14,862 nt of DNA, taken from the NCBI GenBank assembly GCA_030151225.1, contig JASLEG010000186.1, positions 1-14,862 of the forward strand, given 5' to 3'. The position numbers and the translations under genes are program-made. The stretch comes from Burkholderia sp. (GTDB lineage: Bacteria; Pseudomonadota; Gammaproteobacteria; Burkholderiales; Burkholderiaceae). Each line of letters starts with the position of its first letter. The stretch's first letter is position 1. Below are positions 1 through 6,101 of the stretch, piece by piece. The notes beneath the pieces are model-generated. The model was given only the letters and a program-made list of their open reading frames with translations, was not told the DNA's origin and did not search any database.

Positions 1-2
1 CT

Positions 3-959
3 GTCGTGGCGCCGGCCGCGGCACCGACGCAGATCGCGCCGCCCGCCGATCGGCCGCTCGCCCGCGCCGCCTCGCCGCGCGCGATCGAGGCACGCGAGCT
101 GTATCACCGGCTGCTGAACCCGGAACACCACGCCACGGTCATCGACGATGCCCGGGTCTTCGCGCAGACCTGGCTCGCACGCGCCGCACTGAAGTCGGAA
201 CGCTCGTCCGCCGGACAATTCGACGCCTATTCGCACGCACGGCTGCGCGACTGGTTCGAGGACAAGGCGCTCGAGCAGGCGCGCTCCTACGGCGGCGCGG
301 CCGGCGAGATCCTCAAATCCCGCGACGACGTGATCGACGAAGCCGTGCAACTCTGCCCGATGATCCTCGTGGACGGCGGCTGGGTGCAGCGCTGGACCAA
401 TGCGGGTCTCGGCGACACCCCGGTCGGCGCCCTGCTCTACAAGATCTTTTCCGACGAAATCGGCAATGGCGACACGCGGCTCAACCATCCGAACATCTAC
501 CGCGACCTGATGCGGCAGATGGGCGTCGACCTGCCCGACTTTCGCAGCCGCGCCTTCATCGAGCATCCGCGCTTCGCCGACGGCGCATTCGACGTGCCGG
601 CGTTCTGGCTGTCGATCTCGCAATTTCCCCGGCGTTTCCTGCCGGAAACCCTCGGCCTGAATCTCGCGATGGAGCTGTCGGGCGTCGGCGGCGCCTATCG
701 CACCGCGCGCGACGAACTGCGCCACTTCGCCTTCGACACGCTGTTCGTCGACCTGCACAACACGATCGACAACGTCTCGACCGGCCACTCGGCCATGGCG
801 GTCGATGCGATCGAAATCCACATGGACGGGGCCCTGTCCACGGCAAGCCCCGACGCGGTCGAGGCGCAGTGGCGCCGCGTCCGGACCGGCTTCCACGCGC
901 TCGCGGTGCCGAAGCGCGGCTGGAAGGAACTGTTCGCGAGGCCGGTCTACACCGTCTGA
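3..959 (+). CDS. Haem-oxygenase-like diiron oxidase (iron-containing redox enzyme family), 5' end cut by window
   Basis: The frame is open to the left edge, so the true start probably lies outside; the first in-window start codon is GTG at position 6, and residues are numbered from it (317 aa). The Ala/Pro-rich first 25 residues look like a linker or an over-extended N-terminus. The body shows the three-helix ligand pattern of HDO enzymes: Glu151 and His161 (EIGNG...NHP), Glu223 (AMELSG), then His251, Asp255 and His261 (LHNTIDNVSTGHSAMA). In this superfamily (UndA, BesC, SznF, FlcE) such residues bind two irons and activate O2 for N-oxygenation, desaturation or C-C cleavage of amino-acid or fatty-acid substrates. 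The reaction here cannot be read from the sequence. It is the first visible gene of the cluster, 61 bp ahead of a carbamoyltransferase gene, so it probably makes or modifies the group that is later carbamoylated (inference). The family call is confident; the substrate is unknown. Confidence 0.85.
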   Translation, partial: VVAPAAAPTQIAPPADRPLARAASPRAIEARELYHRLLNPEHHATVIDDARVFAQTWLARAALKSERSSAGQFDAYSHARLRDWFEDKALEQARSYGGAAGEILKSRDDVIDEAVQLCPMILVDGGWVQRWTNAGLGDTPVGALLYKIFSDEIGNGDTRLNHPNIYRDLMRQMGVDLPDFRSRAFIEHPRFADGAFDVPAFWLSISQFPRRFLPETLGLNLAMELSGVGGAYRTARDELRHFAFDTLFVDLHNTIDNVSTGHSAMAVDAIEIHMDGALSTASPDAVEAQWRRVRTGFHALAVPKRGWKELFARPVYTV

Positions 960-976
960 GCACTCCCCACACGCGC

Positions 977-990
977 CGCCGCCGGCGGCG
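977..990. repeat. Perfect 14-bp GC palindrome between oxidase and carbamoyltransferase genes
   Basis: A perfect dyad of CGCCGCC followed by GGCGGCG lies in the 61-bp gap. In RNA it could fold as a 5-bp stem with a CCGG loop. No T-run follows, so it is not a standard terminator. It ends 20 nt before the SD sequence of the next gene and could affect translation or mRNA stability. GC-rich DNA makes chance dyads fairly common. Confidence 0.45.
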
Positions 991-1009
991 TCCATGCGCG
1001 CCATCTACC

Positions 1010-1013
1010 AGGA
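1010..1013 (+). promoter_or_regulatory. Ribosome binding site that fixes a GTG start
   Basis: AGGA lies 7 nt before GTG at 1021. This favours GTG-1021 over the in-frame ATG at 994, which has no SD-like sequence. The protein from GTG begins at the usual N-terminus of the family (GISFGYHDSAAAIL). Confidence 0.7.
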
Positions 1014-1020
1014 ACTGAGA

Positions 1021-2868
1021 GTGAGTTCATACGTCATCGGCATCTCGTTCGGCTATCACGACAGCGCCGCCGCCATCCTCCGCGACGGCGTCATCGTGGC
1101 GGCCGCTCAAGAGGAGCGCTTCACGCGGGTACGGCACGACGCCTCGTTTCCCGCGCGCGCGCTGCAATACTGCCTGCGGGAAGCGGGCATCGGGCTGGGC
1201 GAGGTCGCGGGCCTGTTCTACTACGAGAACCCGCTCAAGAAGTTCGGCCGCATCGTGTCGACCTACGTCGGTCACGCGCCGCGCGGCTACGGATCCTTCA
1301 TCGCCGACGTGCCCGACTGGATCACGCGCAAGCTGCACGTGCGCCAACTGATCCGCCGCGAAATCGGCGCGGCGTTCGGCCGGACGGCACCGGTGCCGCC
1401 GATCCATTACGTCGATCACCACATCTCGCATGCCGCCGCGGCGTTCTTTCCGAGCCCGTTCGACAACGCGGCCGTGCTGTGCGTCGACGGGGTGGGGGAA
1501 TGGGCCACCACGAGTGCGTGGATCGGCGAACGGGACACGCTGCATCCGGTGTGGGAAATCCGCTTTCCGCACTCGCTCGGCCTGCTGTATTCGGCCATGA
1601 CGCACTTCTGCGGCTTCAAGGTCGACTCGGGCGAATACAAGGTCATGGGCCTCGCGCCGTACGGAGAACCGATCTACTACGACGCGATCGTCGAGAACCT
1701 GATCGACCTGAAACCGGACGGCAGCTTCTGGCTGAACATGGCGTACTTCGATTACGCCGTCGGCGATTCGATGATCACCGACAAGTTCGCCGAATTGTTC
1801 GGCGGTCCGCGTCGCGAGCCGGAAAGCGTGATCACGAAGCGCGAGTTCGATCTGGCCGCGTCGGTGCAGCGCGTGCTCGAGGAGGCCATGCTGCGACTCG
1901 GGCGCTCGCTGCGCAAGCAGACCGGGCAGCGCAACCTGTGTCTGGCCGGCGGTGTGGCATTGAACTGCGTGGCCAACGGCAAGCTGCTCGGCGAAGGCAC
2001 GTTCGATCGCATCTGGGTGCAGCCGGCCGCCGGCGACGCCGGCGGCGCGCTCGGTGCGGCGCTGCACGGCTGGCACGAACAGATGCATCACCCGCGCAGC
2101 GTCGGCGCCACGGATGCGATGCACGCCACGCTGCTCGGCACCGCCTACGACAACGCGCAGGTCGAGACGGCGCTGCAGGAGCACGGAGCGGTGTTCGAGA
2201 AGCTGGAGGGCGACGCCCTGCCCGGGCGCGTCGCCGAACTGCTCGCGGACGGCAACGTGATCGGCTGGTTCCAGGGCCGCATGGAGTTCGGCCCGCGTGC
2301 GCTCGGCGCGCGCTCGATTCTCGGCGACCCGCGCAATCCGGCGATGCAGAGCGTGATGAACCTGAAGATCAAGAATCGCGAGTCGTTTCGCCCGTTCGCC
2401 CCCGCCGTGCTCGCCGAACGGGCCCACGAATGGTTCGAGCTCGAGTCCGACACCGACAGCCCCTACATGCTGTTCGTGGTCGACGTCCGGCAGGCGCACC
2501 GCAAGCCCCTGCCGGAGGACAGCGCGTCCCTGTCCGGCATCGAACTGCTCAAATGCATCCGCTCGTCGATTCCGGCCGTCACCCACGTCGATCACTCCGC
2601 CCGCGTGCAGACGGTGGATGCGCACTCGAACCCGCGCTTCCGTCAACTGCTCGAGGCCTTCCATCACCGCACCGGCTGCCCGGTGCTCGTCAACACGTCG
2701 TTCAACGTGCGGGGCGAACCGATCGTGGAAACGCCGTCGAATGCCTACGTCTGCTTCATGCGCACGCAGATGGACTACCTCGTCATCGGTGACTACCTGG
2801 TGCGCAAGGCCGACCAGCCGGCGTTGCAGGAAACCGCCGACTGGCGGGCCGAATTCGCGCTCGATTGA
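1021..2868 (+). CDS. O-carbamoyltransferase, NodU/TobZ/SxtI type
   Basis: A 615-aa protein of full family length. Enzymes of this family make carbamoyl-adenylate from carbamoyl phosphate and ATP in a C-terminal YrdC-like domain and pass the carbamoyl group to a hydroxyl acceptor in the N-terminal Kae1-like domain. The N-terminal half shows GISFGYHDSAAAIL (7-20), the iron motif His133-x3-His137 (DHHISHAAAAF), Asp156 in VDGVGE, AGGVALNC (309-316) and Asp339 in GDAGGALG. The spacing from the second His to the Asp (19) matches my recollection of the TobZ iron ligands (H114, H118, D137, D338). The C-terminal half has GRMEFGPRALGARSIL (419-434), SFRPFAP (455-461) and NTSFNVRGEPIV (558-569). All key residues are present, so it should be active. 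The next genes (SxtJ-like, SGNH-like) match the neighbourhood of SxtI-type enzymes, making it the SxtI counterpart. Likely cytoplasmic; the acceptor is unknown. Confidence 0.93.
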   Translation: MSSYVIGISFGYHDSAAAILRDGVIVAAAQEERFTRVRHDASFPARALQYCLREAGIGLGEVAGLFYYENPLKKFGRIVSTYVGHAPRGYGSFIADVPDWITRKLHVRQLIRREIGAAFGRTAPVPPIHYVDHHISHAAAAFFPSPFDNAAVLCVDGVGEWATTSAWIGERDTLHPVWEIRFPHSLGLLYSAMTHFCGFKVDSGEYKVMGLAPYGEPIYYDAIVENLIDLKPDGSFWLNMAYFDYAVGDSMITDKFAELFGGPRREPESVITKREFDLAASVQRVLEEAMLRLGRSLRKQTGQRNLCLAGGVALNCVANGKLLGEGTFDRIWVQPAAGDAGGALGAALHGWHEQMHHPRSVGATDAMHATLLGTAYDNAQVETALQEHGAVFEKLEGDALPGRVAELLADGNVIGWFQGRMEFGPRALGARSILGDPRNPAMQSVMNLKIKNRESFRPFAPAVLAERAHEWFELESDTDSPYMLFVVDVRQAHRKPLPEDSASLSGIELLKCIRSSIPAVTHVDHSARVQTVDAHSNPRFRQLLEAFHHRTGCPVLVNTSFNVRGEPIVETPSNAYVCFMRTQMDYLVIGDYLVRKADQPALQETADWRAEFALD

Positions 2869-2901
2869 GCACGCCCCGATCCACTCCACGACCGCCCAAC
2901 C

Positions 2902-3120
2902 ATGAAAACACTTGCCCGATCCGTGCTGCTCGTCGCGCTGTCGCTGCTCTATTTCGTCGTCATCACACCGGTCGGGCTGCTGAGCCGCCTGGTGTCCGAC
3001 AAGCTGCGGCTGCGCCGCGACCCGGCCGCGACCAGCTACTTCCGCATGGCGGCATCCGCGCCGCCGGCCGAGCGGGCCGGACAGTCCGGCGTGAAGCAGT
3101 TCACCACCCGCAATTCCTGA
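2902..3120 (+). CDS. SxtJ-like small membrane protein (short form)
   Basis: A 72-aa protein with one hydrophobic helix (about residues 6-29), then the stretch ITPVGLLSRL, a basic KLRLRRDP segment and SYFRM. From memory, SxtJ-family proteins (saxitoxin-operon protein SxtJ and relatives of roughly 130 aa beside carbamoyltransferases) end in a similar TPxGLLxRL...DPxxxSYW pattern. This protein appears to hold only that C-terminal part, lacking the upstream membrane region. The gene sits 33 bp after the SxtI-like carbamoyltransferase gene and 23 bp before the SGNH gene, the position expected for this partner. The ATG is clear but the SD sequence is weak. Function is unknown in the whole family; anchoring the carbamoyltransferase at the membrane is one possibility (inference). 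Confidence 0.72.
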   Translation: MKTLARSVLLVALSLLYFVVITPVGLLSRLVSDKLRLRRDPAATSYFRMAASAPPAERAGQSGVKQFTTRNS

Positions 3121-3143
3121 CATACCGAGATTCCGGAGAACGA

Positions 3144-4238
3144 ATGAACAGGCGCGCATTGACGCATGACGAGGCAGTCCGCGAAGTCTATCGACTCACG
3201 CCACAGATCCGTGACTACGACGAGTTCATGTATCTCGGCGTCAGGTGGTTGCCGTACACGATGTTCTTCCACCACAAGAACTATCGCTCCGACGTGATCA
3301 ACACCGACGATCTCGGCTTTCGCCACAGCAGCTTCGGCACGGCCCGCGACGTGGGCGTCGCGAACTACCCGAAGGATCGCCCGATCAACCTGCTGGTGGG
3401 CGGCTCGACCGCGCTCGGCACCGGCACGACCTCGGACGCGCACACGGTGGCTTCACGCCTCGCGGCATGGACCGGCGAACCGTGGATCAACTTCAGCGGG
3501 CGGGGCTACAACGCCGTGCAGGAAGTGCTGATGTACATGATGCATCAGCACCGCTTCGAACGAATCAACAACGTGGTGGTGCTGAGCGGCATCAACACGC
3601 TGGCGCTGGAAGGTCAGCCCGACGAGCTCTCGACCGACCACGGCCGCTATTACTACTCGTTCGAATACCAGCATTACATGAACCGCTACAACGACGACCT
3701 GAAGCGGCGCAAGCGCACCTACGCATCGGCGCTCGAGAGCCGCGAGAAGGGCTTCCTGTCGCGCTACATCAGCAAGCTGATGGACGAGGACAACCCGGCC
3801 GACGTGGTGATCACCGACGACGAGGTGGACGTGCCGACGCGCGTGCGGCGCGGCGCCTGGGTCGTCTCCAACGCGATGAAGCAATGGCAGCAACTGCTCG
3901 CCGGAACCGGCGCGAAGCTCAGCTTCGTGCTGCAGCCGATGTCGTCGTGGACGCGCGACTACCTGACGCCCGACGAGCAGGAGATCTTCCACGCCATCGA
4001 CAGTTGTCCGAACAATTTCTGGCGACTGTTCTCGAGGATCCTCGGCAACGAGATCCACGCCCCGTTCGCGGACAACATCCGCGATCGCTGCGAGGCGCAC
4101 CACATCCGCTTCGCGGACATGAACGTGCTGCTGCGCGACTCGCCGCTCATCGACGACTACCTGTTCGTGGACCGCGTGCATTTCAACGACAAGGGCTACG
4201 ACGAAGTGGCGCGCCTGATCGCGCATCAGGTGCTGTAA
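3144..4238 (+). CDS. SGNH/GDSL-hydrolase-like protein of carbamoyltransferase clusters
   Basis: A 364-aa protein; the ATG start is set by GGAG 6 nt upstream. It shows a degenerate SGNH layout: block I GGSTALGTG (86-94) with Ser88 as candidate nucleophile, block II INFSGRGYNAVQE with Gly119, block III LSGIN (147-151), and a C-terminal DRVHFNDKGY holding Asp343 and His346 as the other catalytic pair. There is no signal peptide and no obvious membrane segment, so it is probably cytoplasmic. SGNH proteins act as esterases or acyltransferases. Proteins of this sort often lie next to SxtI/SxtJ-like genes, but their reaction is not established to my knowledge. Here the gene lies between the SxtJ-like gene and a 37-codon gene. 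Roles in acyl transfer, deacylation or handling the carbamoyl acceptor are all guesses. The fold is likely; the activity is unproven. Confidence 0.8.
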   Translation: MNRRALTHDEAVREVYRLTPQIRDYDEFMYLGVRWLPYTMFFHHKNYRSDVINTDDLGFRHSSFGTARDVGVANYPKDRPINLLVGGSTALGTGTTSDAHTVASRLAAWTGEPWINFSGRGYNAVQEVLMYMMHQHRFERINNVVVLSGINTLALEGQPDELSTDHGRYYYSFEYQHYMNRYNDDLKRRKRTYASALESREKGFLSRYISKLMDEDNPADVVITDDEVDVPTRVRRGAWVVSNAMKQWQQLLAGTGAKLSFVLQPMSSWTRDYLTPDEQEIFHAIDSCPNNFWRLFSRILGNEIHAPFADNIRDRCEAHHIRFADMNVLLRDSPLIDDYLFVDRVHFNDKGYDEVARLIAHQVL

Positions 4239-4270
4239 CGAATCCATCTATCCGACAAGTGGAGCGAAGC

Positions 4271-4384
4271 ATGAAACCGCAGACCAACCGACACGGCCCG
4301 CTGGCGATCCTCGCCGCGCTGTTTCGCAAGATCTTCCGCAGGAAAAAGAAGAAGCCGGACAGCTCGATCTACCCGCTGCGCTGA
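4271..4384 (+). CDS. 37-aa basic peptide of unknown function
   Basis: A short gene supported by a strong SD (GGAG at 4261-4264, 6 nt before the ATG) and by its place in a one-direction operon, 32 bp after the SGNH gene. The peptide has a short hydrophobic or amphipathic stretch (GPLAILAALFRKIF, about 9-22), a run of Arg/Lys (RRKKKK, 23-28) and the tail PDSSIYPLR. Carbamoyltransferase operons often carry a third very small protein (SxtK/DUF5989-like); this could be that partner, although I can claim no clear homology. The amphipathic-plus-basic design suggests membrane or partner binding. A ribosomal precursor peptide serving the nearby ATP-grasp ligase is an alternative with no direct support. 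Confidence 0.65.
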   Translation: MKPQTNRHGPLAILAALFRKIFRRKKKKPDSSIYPLR

Positions 4385-4435
4385 GCGGCCCGCCGACGCG
4401 GCCGATATCGCGACATCCCATTCACCGCGGGCCGC
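4385..4435 (+). repeat. Perfect 9-bp inverted repeat in the 82-bp gap before the second carbamoyltransferase gene
   Basis: GCGGCCCGC at 4385-4393 is the exact reverse complement of GCGGGCCGC at 4427-4435, separated by 33 nt that include the palindrome CGATATCG (4403-4410). The left arm starts right after the stop codon of the 37-aa peptide gene. No T-run follows. It may be an RNA structure that separates or stabilises parts of the operon transcript, or a protein-binding dyad. Confidence 0.45.
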
Positions 4436-4457
4436 AGGCGCCCGCGTCAAACCCAAC

Positions 4458-4461
4458 AGGA
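4458..4461 (+). promoter_or_regulatory. Ribosome binding site that fixes a second GTG start
   Basis: AGGA lies 5 nt before GTG at 4467. The in-frame ATG at 4482 would remove the first beta strand (KIFA) that leads into the conserved KPGHDG motif, so GTG-4467 is preferred. Confidence 0.65.
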
Positions 4462-4466
4462 ATTTC

Positions 4467-6035
4467 GTGAAAATCTTTGCTATGAAGCCGGGACACGATG
4501 GCGCCGTGGCGCTCGTCGACGCCGCCGCCGGCAAGCTCGAATGGTCGTTCGAGCCGGAAAAGGACAGCTTTCCGCGCTACGAGGCCTTCAACCCGTCGCA
4601 GTTCGTGTTCGCGGCCGAGCAGATCGGTGCGATGCCGGACGTCTTCGCGGTGAGCGGGTGGGGCAAGGGATCACTGGCCGCCAATGCGGCGATCGGTGCC
4701 GGCTATTACGGCCACGACGCGTCGTTCGTGCAGCATCACCGCACGCGCCTGTTCGGCGCCGACGTCAACTACTTCACGAGCAGTCACGAACGCTCGCACA
4801 TCTGGTGTGCCTACGGCCTGTCGCCGTTCGAGCAGGGCAAGCCGTGCTACGTGCTGGCCTGGGAAGGCGCACTCGGCGATTTCTACCTGGTGGACGCGCA
4901 TCTCGAGGTGCATCACCTGGGCCGGGTGATGATCACGCCGGGCAACAAGTACGCGTTCCTCTACGCGCTCGCCGATCCGACCTTCACGCTGCCGAAGGGC
5001 AAGCTGCGCAACGAGGATCCGGGCAAGCTGATGGCGCTCTGCGCGTACGGCGAATCCGGCGAGATGACGCCGGACGAGCGCGAGATCACCGATTTCCTGC
5101 TCAATCGCGAAGGCATCCTGATGTCGCTGGCCAAGGACGACATGCGGGCCTCGAAGTACTACAACATCGGGCTCGAGCATCCGGAGTTCACGCGGCTCGC
5201 GAAGCGCTATTCGGACGAGATCTTCAACCGTTTCTACCAGTACGCCAGGACCCATCTGACCGAGGGCTATCCGCTGCTGATCTCGGGCGGCTGCGGCCTG
5301 AACTGCGACTGGAACACGGCCTGGCGCAACAGCGGACTGTTCGAGGACGTGTTCGTGCCGCCCTGCACCAACGACACGGGCTCCTCGATCGGCACCGCGA
5401 TCGACGCGATGCGCGAGTTCACGGGCCGCGCCAAACTCGAGTGGAACGTCTATGCCGACCGCGAGTTCATCGACGATGCGCCGCAGATGGACGACGTGGA
5501 CGTGTATCCGCTCGATCTCGCGCAGGTCGCGCAGTTCCTCGCCAACGACAACATCGTGGCCTGGACCCAGGGCCGCTGCGAGATCGGCCCGCGCGCGCTC
5601 GGCAATCGCTCGATCCTCGCCGCGCCGTTCGCACGCGCGATGTGCGAGCGCCTGAACCGCATCAAGAAGCGCGAGGGATTTCGCCCGGTCGCGCCGATCT
5701 GCATGGAAGAGGAAGTGTCGCGGCACTTCGAATGGAGCGGTCCGTCGCCGCACATGCTGTATTTCCAGAAAGTCCGCAATCCCGAGCTCGCCGCGGTCAC
5801 GCACGTGGACGGCACCGCGCGCGCGCAGACCGTGAACGCGGAGCAGAACCCGCGCATGCACGCGCTGCTCTCGAAATTCCGCGAGCGCACGGGTGCCGGC
5901 GTGCTGTGCAACACCTCGCTGAACTTCAACGGCACCGGCTTCATCAATCGCACGAGCGATCTGTACCAGTACTGCAAGACCACCGGCATCGACGGCTTCG
6001 TCTACAACGACCAGTTCTGCGTGATCCGCAAGTGA
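4467..6035 (+). CDS. Second carbamoyltransferase, CmcH (hydroxymethyl-cephem) type, divergent
   Basis: A 522-aa protein, about 90 residues shorter than the first carbamoyltransferase. It starts with MKIFAMKPGHDGAVAL, the KPGHDG opening that I associate with the cephem-type (CmcH) branch rather than the FxYHDSAA opening of NodU/SxtI. The iron motif is His107-x3-His111 (SSHERSH). At the position of the usual Asp in VDGxGE there is Glu133 (AWEGALGD), and Asp303 (TNDTGSSIG) fills the last ligand position. SGGCGLNC (273-280) and the YrdC-like motif GRCEIGPRALGNRSIL (369-384) are intact, followed by GFRPVAP (404-410). NTSLNFNGTGFINRTSDL (482-499) replaces the NTSFN..GEPIV of the first enzyme. Carbamoyl-adenylate formation is therefore expected; the acceptor site differs. 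Two unlike carbamoyltransferases in one operon suggest two carbamoylation steps, or one specialised paralogue with another acceptor. Whether Asp-to-Glu is usual in this branch needs an alignment. Confidence 0.9.
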   Translation: MKIFAMKPGHDGAVALVDAAAGKLEWSFEPEKDSFPRYEAFNPSQFVFAAEQIGAMPDVFAVSGWGKGSLAANAAIGAGYYGHDASFVQHHRTRLFGADVNYFTSSHERSHIWCAYGLSPFEQGKPCYVLAWEGALGDFYLVDAHLEVHHLGRVMITPGNKYAFLYALADPTFTLPKGKLRNEDPGKLMALCAYGESGEMTPDEREITDFLLNREGILMSLAKDDMRASKYYNIGLEHPEFTRLAKRYSDEIFNRFYQYARTHLTEGYPLLISGGCGLNCDWNTAWRNSGLFEDVFVPPCTNDTGSSIGTAIDAMREFTGRAKLEWNVYADREFIDDAPQMDDVDVYPLDLAQVAQFLANDNIVAWTQGRCEIGPRALGNRSILAAPFARAMCERLNRIKKREGFRPVAPICMEEEVSRHFEWSGPSPHMLYFQKVRNPELAAVTHVDGTARAQTVNAEQNPRMHALLSKFRERTGAGVLCNTSLNFNGTGFINRTSDLYQYCKTTGIDGFVYNDQFCVIRK

Positions 6036-6037
6036 GC

Positions 6038-6069
6038 GCCGTGGCGGGCGCGATGCGGCCCGCCACGGC
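6038..6069 (+). repeat. Perfect 12-bp stem-loop between the second carbamoyltransferase and ATP-grasp genes
   Basis: GCCGTGGCGGGC (6038-6049) and its exact reverse complement GCCCGCCACGGC (6058-6069) enclose an 8-nt loop. It begins 2 nt after the stop codon at 6033-6035 and is followed by AACCGATTCCTTTCGC, with no true T-run. A stem this strong could block 3' exonucleases, act as a partial terminator that lowers expression of the downstream genes, or be a mobile palindromic element. It is too regular and well placed to dismiss. Confidence 0.7.
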
Positions 6070-6101
6070 AACCGATTCCTTTCGCTACCGTCCATTCCAC
6101 C

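Noticed and set aside
805..1020. An upstream extension of the first carbamoyltransferase overlapping the oxidase gene
   Set aside because: The extra 72 residues are shadow sequence of the oxidase gene. The SD at 1010-1013 and the family N-terminus place the start at GTG-1021.
2865..3143. An N-terminal extension of the SGNH-like protein
   Set aside because: It overlaps the SxtJ-like gene in another frame. The GGAG SD places the start at ATG-3144, where the protein begins with sensible sequence.
1027..3159. A 710-codon - strand frame opposite the first carbamoyltransferase
   Set aside because: It is antisense to a fully motif-supported enzyme, with no recognisable domain and no SD.
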